A stretch of DNA of 64,000 nucleotides, taken from the NCBI RefSeq assembly GCF_022347765.1, contig NZ_JAKRFZ010000004.1:62001-126000 (forward strand). Direction: 5' to 3'. Shown one piece after another: positions 56,103 to 64,000 of this stretch (its first letter is position 1; every line of letters begins with the position of its first letter). Origin of the DNA: Pseudoalteromonas sp. OOF1S-7. Its GTDB lineage: Bacteria > Pseudomonadota > Gammaproteobacteria > Enterobacterales > Alteromonadaceae. The notes under the pieces were generated by a model that did no database searches, was not told where the DNA came from, and saw only the letters and a list, made by a program, of their open reading frames with translations. A program made the translations under genes and the position numbers.

Positions 56103-57977
56103 TCAGACTCTGAACTGTTCTAACATATTTTCCTGCTTGGCAATTTTCTCTACCTGAGACTGCATGGTGTGATCAACGGCCTTGGCTTCATCAAATACGG
56201 TGTCTGACAGGTTGCGAATTTGCGAGGCATTATTATTCACTTCTTCTACCACATGTTTTTGTTCGCTGATCATATCTGCAATACTGACGTTTAAATCAAC
56301 AATGCTTGCTATAGACTGGCGGATCGACTCAAGGGCTTCTCGGGTATCATTGGCTTTGCTAACCGACTTCTCCACAATACTCTGGCTTTGATTCATGACC
56401 CCAACGGCACTTTGCGCACCACTTTGCAGTTGATCTATCATGGCTTTGATTTCAGTTGTTGCTTCCTGAGTACGCTGTGCCAGAGTTCTGACCTCATCAG
56501 CCACAACGGCAAACCCGCGACCAGACTCGCCAGCACGGGCGGCCTCAATGGCAGCGTTGAGTGCCAGCAGATTGGTTTGTTCAGCAATCCCATTGATGAC
56601 AGACAGGATTTGCTCAATGCCGGACGACGACACTTCCAGCTCGGCAACTACATCGACTGCTCGCTTGATTTGTGCAGACAGCTCAGCAATGGCATCGGTT
56701 GACTCCGCTACTATGGCTTCACCATTACTGGCGAGGTTGTCAGTGTTTTGTATGGCATCCGCCGCTTGTTGCGCGGTATTGGCAACTTGTTGCTCAGTAC
56801 TCGACATGTTGCCCGTAGCAGTTGTCAGGGTATTGAGGGCGTTAAGTTGTTCCTCGATGGCCATCGTTGCCTGATTTGCACCAGTTGATGTCTGACGAGC
56901 GTCCTCTAACACTTCATGACCAAGTTGTTGTATATCCGCAATGAGGTTTTGCAGACGGGAAGTAAAGCGATTGAAGTTTTCTGCCAATGAGGCAAACTCC
57001 GGTTCGTTAGAGGCCTGGAGTCGGACCGTCAGGTCAGCATGGCCTTGAGCGATGTTGGCCATGGCTACGTTAATGTCTTCAAGAGGTTTGAGTAGCAAGT
57101 TGATAACCAAAGAAAGTACAACTATCGCTGCTATTACGGCGATAATCGAAAACAACGTCGCGTCCTGAGCCATGATATCTACCGCACTAAACACTTTATC
57201 TTTTTCCAGTGCCACACCGACATACCAGTCCAGCCCCTCTACATCTTTAAAGGTGACCAGATAGGTGCGGTTGTTCATCTCCACTTCCTGTACCGTTTGT
57301 GATACCCGAGTACGGCCTAAAAACTCACTAGCCTGCTGGCCATTTAGCTCTGTATCAGGGTGGGAGATAATGGTGCCGTCCTTACTGACCATAAAAGCAA
57401 AGCCGGAATCGAATAGTGCGAATGAGTTAATCATATTTCCGAGCTTGGCCAGGCTGACATCAAAAAAGATAGCGCCATGGAAACGGCCGGCTTTTTTAAC
57501 GGGTGTGCCCACAGACACCACAATTTCTTTGGTGACTGAATCGGCATAAGGTGCGGTCACAATCAGCTGATTAGCTTGTTTGGCGCCGGCAAACCACGGA
57601 CGCACCCGTGGGTCCCACGTAGGGCCCGGATCCCAACCGGGATCGCTGGCCACATAGTTGCCGGTAGCATCTTCACCATAGCCTATCAGTAAAAATGTTT
57701 CTTTCAGCTTTGGCTGAGAAATCAGTGGCAGGGCATCTTGCAATGTATCGCTTTGTTCCACAAGGCCGGTGGTAAGGACCGCCAAATCAATGGCACCTTG
57801 CATTTGCGAGGTCACCGTATTACTGATCCCCTGAATGATTTCTCCCACACTATCATTGACTTGTTGTTGTAGGTTATCTTTCAGTAAAAAATACTGTTTG
57901 AGCGATAGTAGTAACAGGGCCAGAAAGAGCACTGAGGCTGAAACGGCTATTACCTTAAATTTGAACTTCACAGGCAT
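56103..57977 (-). CDS. Methyl-accepting chemotaxis protein with dCache sensor
   Basis: A 624-residue chemoreceptor from the ATG at 57977, which has AGGAG immediately upstream; a further in-frame start at 58013 is less likely. Membrane helix 1 is about 8-30, followed by a dCache_1-type periplasmic sensor containing [16 protein letters not shown] and [11 protein letters not shown], membrane helix 2 near 277-300, a HAMP domain ([20 protein letters not shown]) and the signalling hairpin with [20 protein letters not shown]. The RxPW(F/Y) and downstream Asp features are typical of Cache sensors for amino acids or organic acids; the ligand is unknown. Confidence 0.93.
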   Translation of the reverse strand: MPVKFKFKVIAVSASVLFLALLLLSLKQYFLLKDNLQQQVNDSVGEIIQGISNTVTSQMQGAIDLAVLTTGLVEQSDTLQDALPLISQPKLKETFLLIGYGEDATGNYVASDPGWDPGPTWDPRVRPWFAGAKQANQLIVTAPYADSVTKEIVVSVGTPVKKAGRFHGAIFFDVSLAKLGNMINSFALFDSGFAFMVSKDGTIISHPDTELNGQQASEFLGRTRVSQTVQEVEMNNRTYLVTFKDVEGLDWYVGVALEKDKVFSAVDIMAQDATLFSIIAVIAAIVVLSLVINLLLKPLEDINVAMANIAQGHADLTVRLQASNEPEFASLAENFNRFTSRLQNLIADIQQLGHEVLEDARQTSTGANQATMAIEEQLNALNTLTTATGNMSSTEQQVANTAQQAADAIQNTDNLASNGEAIVAESTDAIAELSAQIKRAVDVVAELEVSSSGIEQILSVINGIAEQTNLLALNAAIEAARAGESGRGFAVVADEVRTLAQRTQEATTEIKAMIDQLQSGAQSAVGVMNQSQSIVEKSVSKANDTREALESIRQSIASIVDLNVSIADMISEQKHVVEEVNNNASQIRNLSDTVFDEAKAVDHTMQSQVEKIAKQENMLEQFRV

Positions 57978-58151
57978 ATCTCCTAACTGCTTCCCTCTAT
58001 AAAGGTAAATCATTGACGGAAACTTTCAATTATTTAGGTATTTAAATCTAAATAAGGGCTTTGGCCTTAAAACAGGGGCGAGCCATTAAAGTTTTGTTCA
58101 TAACAATATGGCTACATTTAATTGTGAATATGGCAATAAAGAGGTTTGGGT

Positions 58152-59111
58152 ATGTTACACAAAGTATATGGACTGGCATTGGCTTCGGCATTTATGGTTG
58201 CCTGTGGTGGCAGTGATAGCAATAGCGGCTCTGGCACTAAGACGAATGTACAGTCAGAAGAAAAAACGACATTTTCTTTAGGGGTGTCGGATGCAGCCGT
58301 TAACAACGTGTCCGAAGTTAACCTGGTATTCAAAGAAGTCATTTTGCAAGGCACCACAGGTACGACAACCCGCTTTGAAACGCTGGATGAGTCTGGTAAT
58401 CCACAAAAAGTGAACTTACTGGCCTATCAGGGCAGCAGCACTTTTGAGCTGATAGCAGATACTGAGATCGACCCCGGTGACTATGAATGGATGCGTGTCA
58501 CTGTGGTCAATGGTGTTGAAGGCGAAGTAAGCGAGATGCGCTCTCATGTTGTATATGAGGATGAAAGTCGGGCTGCATTGGCTGTAAAGCGCAAAGGCAA
58601 CGATGGTGAAGGTGAAATCCAGATCAATTCTGTGCTGGTTAACCAGGGGGAAAATGACTATGTGCTTGAATTTGATTTGGGTAAAGCCCTGGTTAAAACA
58701 GGTAACAGCAGCACGGTATATTTAAAGCCGACCGCAGTCCGGCTGGAAAATCAGGCGCTGGTATTTGATATTTCCGGTACCGTAACGGCCGATCTGCAAA
58801 CAGCCTGTATTGCCGATAACTCTGGTCTGGCCCCGGCTGTGGGTGGTTTCAAACAGGTGGTATATCTGTATAGCCAAACTCAGGGTGAGCTTATGGATGT
58901 TCAGGAAGATGGCAGTGGACCTATGGCAACGGCCGTACTCAATCAGCAAGGTCAGTTTGAGATAGGCTTTGTACCCGCAGGAGACTATCAGATTGCTTAT
59001 TCCTGCCTGGGGCACCTGGATGATCCTGAGTCTGTAGACGCTACATTTACACTGTACTCCACACAATCGGTGTCTGTGAATCAGGATACGGAAGTGACTT
59101 TCTCAGAATAA
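58152..59111 (+). CDS. Lipoprotein with DUF4382-like domain
   Basis: A 319-residue lipoprotein from the ATG at 58152 (GAGG 7 nt upstream). Lipobox FMVAC, then a Ser/Gly/Asn linker and a beta-rich domain starting TTFSLGVSDAAVNNVSEVNLVFKEV, which resembles DUF4382, plus a C-terminal carboxypeptidase-regulatory-like part (QFEIGFVPAGDYQIAYSCLG). Probably surface or periplasmic; function unknown. Divergent from the chemoreceptor gene. Confidence 0.8.
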   Translation: MLHKVYGLALASAFMVACGGSDSNSGSGTKTNVQSEEKTTFSLGVSDAAVNNVSEVNLVFKEVILQGTTGTTTRFETLDESGNPQKVNLLAYQGSSTFELIADTEIDPGDYEWMRVTVVNGVEGEVSEMRSHVVYEDESRAALAVKRKGNDGEGEIQINSVLVNQGENDYVLEFDLGKALVKTGNSSTVYLKPTAVRLENQALVFDISGTVTADLQTACIADNSGLAPAVGGFKQVVYLYSQTQGELMDVQEDGSGPMATAVLNQQGQFEIGFVPAGDYQIAYSCLGHLDDPESVDATFTLYSTQSVSVNQDTEVTFSE

Positions 59112-59160
59112 CCGAATATCACTTTATCGATAGACCTGCTCCGGCCAGCCCGGAGCAGGT

Positions 59161-59988
59161 TTATTCACCCCAGAGTTCATCCAGTTCTTCATCAGACATT
59201 GCCAGATAATCCATCACATCATCTTTGATTACCTGCCACTCGGGGTTTTGTTCGCTTATAGGGTTGGTAGACAAATAGGTTTTATGGCGAGCGATCTTCA
59301 GAATAGACAGCAGATCGTTGCCAAGACTATCCAGCTCTCCCGAAGTAAGAATGCCGTCGACATCGTGTTGATAGTAAATCACGTTAATCACTATCTTTGG
59401 CAGACGCCATTGCTGCGCCAGTAAAGCGCCGATGGTTCCGTGACTGGTATGATATTGTGCAAATTCAAACTGACTGGCTTCGGTCCATCCATCGGATTGC
59501 GCTTTGTCCAATACACTCTGATAGTCATCAAAGTGCTGACATAAGATCGGAATACCGACGCCATGAAACAAACCAAGCATGTAGGCATGATTGGCCAGTG
59601 CCGGGCGGTTAAGCCGATTGCAGATGACGGACGCATGCTGTCCTATCTCTGACTGGGTTTCCCAGAAATCACTGAGTGCTGGTGGCAAATCAACAGAAGA
59701 TTTTAAAGCAACCGCTTTAACCAGGGGTATGAGGCGCTTCAGGCCCAGGATCATCACTGCCTGTTCAATAGAGTCGATTTCGCGTGAGCGTCTGAAAGCG
59801 GCTGAATTTACCACCTGTAAAATGGCAGCACTGATCGCCACATCGCTTTGCAATACTTCAGAAATTCTTGTGATATTGGGCTCGGGTTGCTTGGCTTCTT
59901 CAGAAAATTGCAGCAATGCCTGGGGGCGAGGAGGGATACTGACCGTTTTTAAAATGAGTTTTTCTTGTTGAGTGAGGGAAATGGCCAT
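59161..59988 (-). CDS. HDOD-domain protein
   Basis: A 275-residue protein with an HDOD domain (about 15-210): SIPPRPQALLQFSEEA, LQSDVAISAAILQVVNSAAF and IEQAVMILGLKRLIPLV are typical. HDOD proteins are HD-related but usually lack catalytic metal ligands and act as signalling adaptors linked to c-di-GMP, stress or chemotaxis. No second domain is visible apart from an acidic tail (SDEELDELWGE). Confidence 0.88.
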   Translation of the reverse strand: MAISLTQQEKLILKTVSIPPRPQALLQFSEEAKQPEPNITRISEVLQSDVAISAAILQVVNSAAFRRSREIDSIEQAVMILGLKRLIPLVKAVALKSSVDLPPALSDFWETQSEIGQHASVICNRLNRPALANHAYMLGLFHGVGIPILCQHFDDYQSVLDKAQSDGWTEASQFEFAQYHTSHGTIGALLAQQWRLPKIVINVIYYQHDVDGILTSGELDSLGNDLLSILKIARHKTYLSTNPISEQNPEWQVIKDDVMDYLAMSDEELDELWGE

Positions 59989-60072
59989 GCAGCACTACCT
60001 TTACGACTGACTATTATACAAAGATAGTCAATAATCTGTGATGCAGGCAACTCTGTGTGGCGAGGCGAAAGG

Positions 60073-60100
60073 CAAAAAGCCCCGCATCAGCGAGGCTTTT
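60073..60100 (-). terminator. Terminator after ald
   Basis: On the minus strand AAAAGCCTCGC and GCGGGGCTTTTT pair around TGAT with one mismatch, ending in T5, 20 bp after the ald stop. Confidence 0.8.
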
Positions 60101-60119
60101 GAAACACTGAGCGTGTCTG

Positions 60120-61241
60120 TTATACGTTAGCAAGCGCCGAGCGTGCGTCTACGTATTCCATGTTGAACCCTTCAGCCACTTCTTTACACGTGATCTGACC
60201 TTTGATGACATTCAGACCATTCAGGAAGTGCTGATCAGCAAGCAGGGCTTCTTTATAACCCAGGTTGGCAAGCTTGATGATATAAGGCAGAGTTGCATTG
60301 TTCAGTGCGAACGTAGAAGTACGTGGTACGGCACCTGGCATGTTAGCAACACAGTAGTGAACTACGTCGTCAACAATGTAAGTAGGCTCTGCGTGTGTAG
60401 TTGCTTTAGAAGTGGCAATACAACCACCCTGGTCGATAGCAACGTCAACAATGGCAGCGCCTGGCTTCATTGCTTTGATGTGATCCGCAGTCACCAGCTT
60501 AGGTGCAGCAGCACCCGGGATAAGTACGCCACCGATAACCAGGTCAGCTTCCAGAACGTGTTTCTCAAGCGCATCAGCCGTTGAGTAGATCACTTTTGCC
60601 TGGCTGCCGAACTGAGCGTTCAGGCTGCGCAGTACGTCGATGTTACGGTCAAGGATAGTAACGTCAGCGCCCAGACCAACCGCCATTTGTGCAGCGTTAC
60701 GGCCAACCATACCACCACCGATAACAACCACTTTAGCAGGCTCAACGCCTGGTACGCCGCCAAGCAGCATGCCACGACCTTCGCGAGACTTTTCAAGCGC
60801 CTGAGCACCAGCCTGAATAGACATACGGCCAGCTACTTCTGACATAGGCGCAAGCAGAGGTAGGCCGCCACGTGCGTCAGTCACAGTTTCGTATGCAATA
60901 CAGATTGCGCCGCTCTTAACCAGGTCTTCTGTCTGAGGCAGATCAGGGGCCAGGTGAAGGTATGTGAACAGGATTTGGTCTTCACGTAACATCGCGCGCT
61001 CAACAGCCTGTGGCTCCTTCACTTTTACGATCATGTCCGCTTCTTCAAAAACCTGTGCTGCCGTATCACGGATCTCAGCACCGACCTGAATGTAGTCTTC
61101 ATCTGTGAAACCAATACCGATACCGGCATTTGTTTCTACTATTACCTGGTGGCCGTGATTAATCAGTTCACGAACACTTGCTGGAACCATACCAACACGG
61201 TACTCGTGGTTTTTTATCTCTTTAGGTACACCAATAATCAT
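60120..61241 (-). CDS. ald: Alanine dehydrogenase
   Basis: NAD-dependent enzyme interconverting L-alanine with pyruvate and ammonia. I start it at the ATG at 61241 ([18 protein letters not shown]), 373 residues; a TTG 15 bp upstream also keeps the frame. The Rossmann motif is [16 protein letters not shown] and the C-terminal part has [10 protein letters not shown] and [13 protein letters not shown]. It is divergent from lrp, whose product is the likely regulator. Confidence 0.95.
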   Translation of the reverse strand: MIIGVPKEIKNHEYRVGMVPASVRELINHGHQVIVETNAGIGIGFTDEDYIQVGAEIRDTAAQVFEEADMIVKVKEPQAVERAMLREDQILFTYLHLAPDLPQTEDLVKSGAICIAYETVTDARGGLPLLAPMSEVAGRMSIQAGAQALEKSREGRGMLLGGVPGVEPAKVVVIGGGMVGRNAAQMAVGLGADVTILDRNIDVLRSLNAQFGSQAKVIYSTADALEKHVLEADLVIGGVLIPGAAAPKLVTADHIKAMKPGAAIVDVAIDQGGCIATSKATTHAEPTYIVDDVVHYCVANMPGAVPRTSTFALNNATLPYIIKLANLGYKEALLADQHFLNGLNVIKGQITCKEVAEGFNMEYVDARSALANV

Positions 61242-61283
61242 AACAATTCGCCTCAATTAAGAACGGGGTAAAAATTTTCGACC

Positions 61284-61312
61284 ATTATAAATATGGTTTG
61301 CTAGTATGTCCT
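61284..61312 (-). promoter_or_regulatory. Predicted ald promoter
   Basis: On the minus strand AGGACA (61312-61307), a 17-bp spacer and a perfect TATAAT (61289-61284). The -35 is weak, which fits an activated promoter. Confidence 0.45.
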
Positions 61313-61320
61313 ACCTTTTT

Positions 61321-61329
61321 TGGTATAAT
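61321..61329 (+). promoter_or_regulatory. Candidate extended -10 for lrp
   Basis: TGGTATAAT is an extended -10 element lying 52 bp upstream of the lrp ATG. No -35 is needed for this class and none stands out. The intergenic region is AT-rich, as expected for Lrp sites, but I cannot delimit any. Confidence 0.45.
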
Positions 61330-61380
61330 TGGCAGTTAATAACACTGTATTAAGTAATTATTCAGGGTAATAAACTGATC

Positions 61381-61860
61381 ATGCATACTCAGTTAGATAG
61401 AACCGATAGAAAGATTTTAGTTGAACTGCAAAAAGACGGACGAATTTCTAATGTAGAATTGGCCAGAAGGATTGGGCTCAGTGCTACACCATGCCTGGAG
61501 CGGGTCAAAAAGCTCGAACGTGAAGGCTATATAAAAGGTTACAAGGCAGTCGTAGATCCGGCAAAGCTGGGCCAGGGGCTGCTGGTGTTTGTAGAAGTCA
61601 CGGTTAACAAAAACTCGCCTGACGTATTTGACCGGTTTAATCAGGCGGTAAAGCAACATGACGAGATTATTGAATGTCACCTGGTATCCGGCAACTTTGA
61701 TTACCTGTTGAAAACCCGGGTAACGGATATGTCAGAGTATCGAGGGGTGTTGGGTGAGATACTGTTAAAATTGCCCAGCATTAGTGAAAGCCGTACCTAT
61801 GTTGTTATGGAAGAAGTCAAAGGAGAGCAAGGTGAAGTGATAAAACCTTGTGCACCCTAA
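61381..61860 (+). CDS. lrp: Leucine-responsive regulatory protein
   Basis: Feast-or-famine global regulator. The 159-residue protein has the N-terminal HTH ([42 protein letters not shown]) and a C-terminal RAM ligand domain ([34 protein letters not shown]). Its position just upstream of ftsK is that of genuine Lrp in E. coli, and it is divergent from ald, a typical Lrp/AldR target. Confidence 0.92.
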   Translation: MHTQLDRTDRKILVELQKDGRISNVELARRIGLSATPCLERVKKLEREGYIKGYKAVVDPAKLGQGLLVFVEVTVNKNSPDVFDRFNQAVKQHDEIIECHLVSGNFDYLLKTRVTDMSEYRGVLGEILLKLPSISESRTYVVMEEVKGEQGEVIKPCAP

Positions 61861-61928
61861 GGAATTTCTTGCTAAGGTGTGCAAAAAGTCATGTTAGAAT
61901 TAACGAAACAGTATTTAGGTATTACATA

Positions 61929-64000
61929 ATGCGCTTAAATGGTATTCAGCGCCTGCTGGAGACTGGCCTGATCATCAGTACGGCGGCAGCAATTTTTACG
62001 CTGTGCGCACTCATCAGCTTTGATCCGGCCGATCCCGCCTGGACGCAAACAGGCGAGTTTATCAAGGTTAATAACATCACTGGTGCTGCCGGTGCCTGGG
62101 TTGCGGATATTCTATTACTCAGTTTTGGTTGGCTGGCCTTTCTGGTACCTGCTTTTATCCAGCTGTTCGGCTACTTATTGTTCAAAAAACCACACAAATT
62201 ATTGCAGCTGGATTATACCACCCTGGGGCTGAGACTCATTGGTGGTACCTTGTTTATCACCTCTGCCAGCGCCATCAGTAGTATTAACTTTGATGATATT
62301 TACAATTTTTCTTCCGGTGGGGTAGTGGGGGATGTGGTCGCCAGTGCCATGATGCCTGCGTTTAACTTTACCGGCACCACTATCCTATTATTGTGCTTTT
62401 TCTTTGCTGGCTTGACGCTGCTAACCGGCGTTTCCTGGGTTGAGTTTGTTGACTATATCGGCGAAAAGGTGGTGGCGTTTTGTAAGTGGTGTTTTGCCAA
62501 GCTCAAGCAGCGCACTGAAAGTCAGCCGGATATCCCTTCAGTGGAAGTTGATGTACCACAAGCGATAGCAGAGACTACCTCGAACGCCGCAGCGACACTG
62601 GGTGAAGCCGAAGAACAACAAGCTGAAGAACCCGCGAGCATGCCTGCAATAGAAAATACTGTACCGAGCACGAAGCCAGCCGGGGAGCCACAAGATGAGT
62701 CAGCAGAACTTGAAAAGAGCAAACCTAAAAAGCTTAAAGACAGGTTGTTTGGTACTAAATCAGGCGCTCAGCGCGAACTTGTGGTAAATCACGCTCAAGA
62801 GACTGAAAAAACGATGCCTGATAGCGACGATATTGCCGTCGCGCCCAGTGTTTTTGATGAGCTGGACGATATTTTAGAACAGGAAATTAATTTCTCAGCG
62901 GTTGATGATGAGGCGTTTGATACGGTCGCGGCACTTAATGCGCTTGATGATACGCCGGCACCTGCAGAGACCACAGTGGTGTCACCAGCAAGGCCTTTAA
63001 AACCCAATGAAAAGTCGGCATCGGGCTATCAGCCGCCACCGACTGCAAAAGAGCAGTTCGAGGCGTTGCTCGAAGCCGAGCCACCGAAAGAACCATTGCC
63101 GTCCCTTGATTTGCTCGACAGGCCCGATAAAGCGAAAAACCCAATTTCGGAAGAAGAGCTAGAGGCGGTGTCTCGGCTTGTTGAAGCTAAGCTGTTGGAT
63201 TTCAATATTCAGGCAAAAGTGATGGGAGTTTACCCAGGCCCAGTTGTTACCCGTTTTGAATTGGATCTGGCACCGGGCATTAAAGTTGCTAAAATCACCG
63301 GCCTTGCAAAAGACCTGGCACGTTCGTTGTCTGCGGTCAGTGTGCGCGTGGTTGAAGTGATCCCGGGTAAAACATACGTGGGCCTTGAACTGCCCAACAA
63401 GAACCGTGAAATAGTACGGTTATCAGAAGTGATCAATGCCCCTAAGTTTGAGCAGAATCCATCACCATTGACTATGGTACTGGGTAAAGACATCGCGGGT
63501 CAGCCTGTGGTGGCCGACTTGGCCAAAATGCCACACCTGCTGGTGGCAGGAACAACCGGTTCAGGTAAGTCAGTGGGCGTTAATGTGATGATATTAAGCT
63601 TGCTATACAAGTCGCCGCCAGAAGATGTGCGGATGATCATGATTGACCCGAAAATGCTTGAGTTGTCGGTCTATGAAGGTATTCCGCACTTGTTATGTGA
63701 GGTAGTGACCGACATGAAAGAAGCGGCTAATGCACTGCGCTGGTGCGTAGGTGAAATGGAACGCCGCTATAAATTGATGTCGGCCCTGGGGGTACGAAAT
63801 CTGAAGGGTTATAACCAGAAAATCCTCGATGCCAAAGAAGCTGGCCATCCTATTCTGGATCCGCTGTTTAAGGATACGGATGGTATGGCAGACGAGCCCG
63901 AGGAGCTCGATAAGCTGCCAAGTATTGTCGTGGTGATTGACGAATTTGCTGACATGATGATGATTGTCGGCAAAAAAGTAGAAGAGCTGATTGCCCGGAT
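61929..64000 (+). CDS. ftsK: DNA translocase FtsK (5' part, cut by window edge)
   Basis: Divisome DNA translocase that resolves chromosome dimers with XerCD at dif. About 690 residues are present from the ATG at 61929; the motor's C-terminal part and gamma domain lie beyond the window. The N-terminal membrane domain has four helices between about 15 and 180 ([38 protein letters not shown] and others). An acidic, Glu/Pro-rich linker runs from about 195 to 410, and the RecA-like motor begins with the FtsK alpha/beta part and Walker A GTTGSGKS (541-548); [13 protein letters not shown] is Walker B. The linker is shorter than in E. coli. The gene has no strong Shine-Dalgarno. Confidence 0.96.
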   Translation, partial: MRLNGIQRLLETGLIISTAAAIFTLCALISFDPADPAWTQTGEFIKVNNITGAAGAWVADILLLSFGWLAFLVPAFIQLFGYLLFKKPHKLLQLDYTTLGLRLIGGTLFITSASAISSINFDDIYNFSSGGVVGDVVASAMMPAFNFTGTTILLLCFFFAGLTLLTGVSWVEFVDYIGEKVVAFCKWCFAKLKQRTESQPDIPSVEVDVPQAIAETTSNAAATLGEAEEQQAEEPASMPAIENTVPSTKPAGEPQDESAELEKSKPKKLKDRLFGTKSGAQRELVVNHAQETEKTMPDSDDIAVAPSVFDELDDILEQEINFSAVDDEAFDTVAALNALDDTPAPAETTVVSPARPLKPNEKSASGYQPPPTAKEQFEALLEAEPPKEPLPSLDLLDRPDKAKNPISEEELEAVSRLVEAKLLDFNIQAKVMGVYPGPVVTRFELDLAPGIKVAKITGLAKDLARSLSAVSVRVVEVIPGKTYVGLELPNKNREIVRLSEVINAPKFEQNPSPLTMVLGKDIAGQPVVADLAKMPHLLVAGTTGSGKSVGVNVMILSLLYKSPPEDVRMIMIDPKMLELSVYEGIPHLLCEVVTDMKEAANALRWCVGEMERRYKLMSALGVRNLKGYNQKILDAKEAGHPILDPLFKDTDGMADEPEELDKLPSIVVVIDEFADMMMIVGKKVEELIAR

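Noticed and set aside
57977..58151. Sigma-28 (flagellar) promoter upstream of the Cache chemoreceptor
   Set aside because: TAAA-like sequences occur, but no GCCGATAA-like element lies at the required distance.
1..64000. CRISPR array, prophage or insertion sequence
   Set aside because: No regularly spaced repeats, no transposase, integrase or phage structural genes were seen on either strand.

Overview
The window is a 64-kb stretch of gamma-proteobacterial chromosome. Gene content and order (ubiG-gph, gyrA-serC-aroA-cmk-rpsA-ihfB-lapAB-pyrF, divergent bioA/bioBFCD, csiV-mfd, divergent ald/lrp followed by ftsK), mid-range GC and several secreted polymer-degrading enzymes point to a marine member of the Alteromonadales, most likely Pseudoalteromonas. 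The genus call is inference from memory of gene order and protein similarity; no search was run. I see no insertion sequence, prophage or CRISPR array.

Region by region. 1-4.7 kb (minus strand): nrdA and the start of nrdB (class Ia ribonucleotide reductase) behind a promoter with paired NrdR-like boxes and DnaA boxes, then gph/mupP and ubiG. 4.9-15.2 kb (plus): a housekeeping block of gyrA, serC-aroA, cmk, rpsA, ihfB, lapA-lapB and pyrF. 15.4-22.5 kb: small genes (an HTH-like hypothetical, a yeast-type cytosine deaminase homologue, two membrane proteins, tRNA-Ser(UGA), fklB, a small exported protein, a GH18 chitinase, asnS, a P-loop kinase). 22.5-29.7 kb: a KamA-family radical SAM aminomutase whose lysine-anchoring aspartates are absent, the biotin locus with a BirA operator, a Rof-like anti-Rho protein and a small conserved protein.

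29.9-34.5 kb: a NIT-domain chemoreceptor, a 2OG-Fe(II) oxygenase-like protein, small hypotheticals, an acetyltransferase and a PAS-AraC regulator. 34.7-41.3 kb: a tightly packed, overlapping six-gene cassette divergent from the regulator: Gfo/Idh/MocA oxidoreductase, TIM-barrel isomerase-like protein, MFS transporter, Tat-exported small subunit, GMC flavoprotein dehydrogenase and a lipoprotein TIM-barrel enzyme. It resembles oxidation-first (3-keto-glycoside) sugar catabolism, with oxidation and cleavage outside the inner membrane, MFS import and NAD(P)-dependent conversion inside.

41.5-47.9 kb: two large secreted metalloproteases, an M43-like enzyme with PKD and dockerin-like modules and an M9 collagenase. 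47.9-48.7 kb is a scarred intergenic region holding a relic of an RND efflux pump gene and, on the minus strand, an otherwise unlisted 55-codon gene for a double-glycine-leader, two-cysteine peptide with no visible maturation enzyme. 48.7-55.4 kb (minus): a small lipoprotein, csiV-mfd and the agmatine-to-putrescine pair aguB-aguA. 55.4-60 kb: a PilZ-like protein, a Cache-type chemoreceptor, a DUF4382-like lipoprotein and an HDOD protein. 60.1-64 kb: ald, lrp and the 5' two kilobases of ftsK, cut by the window edge.
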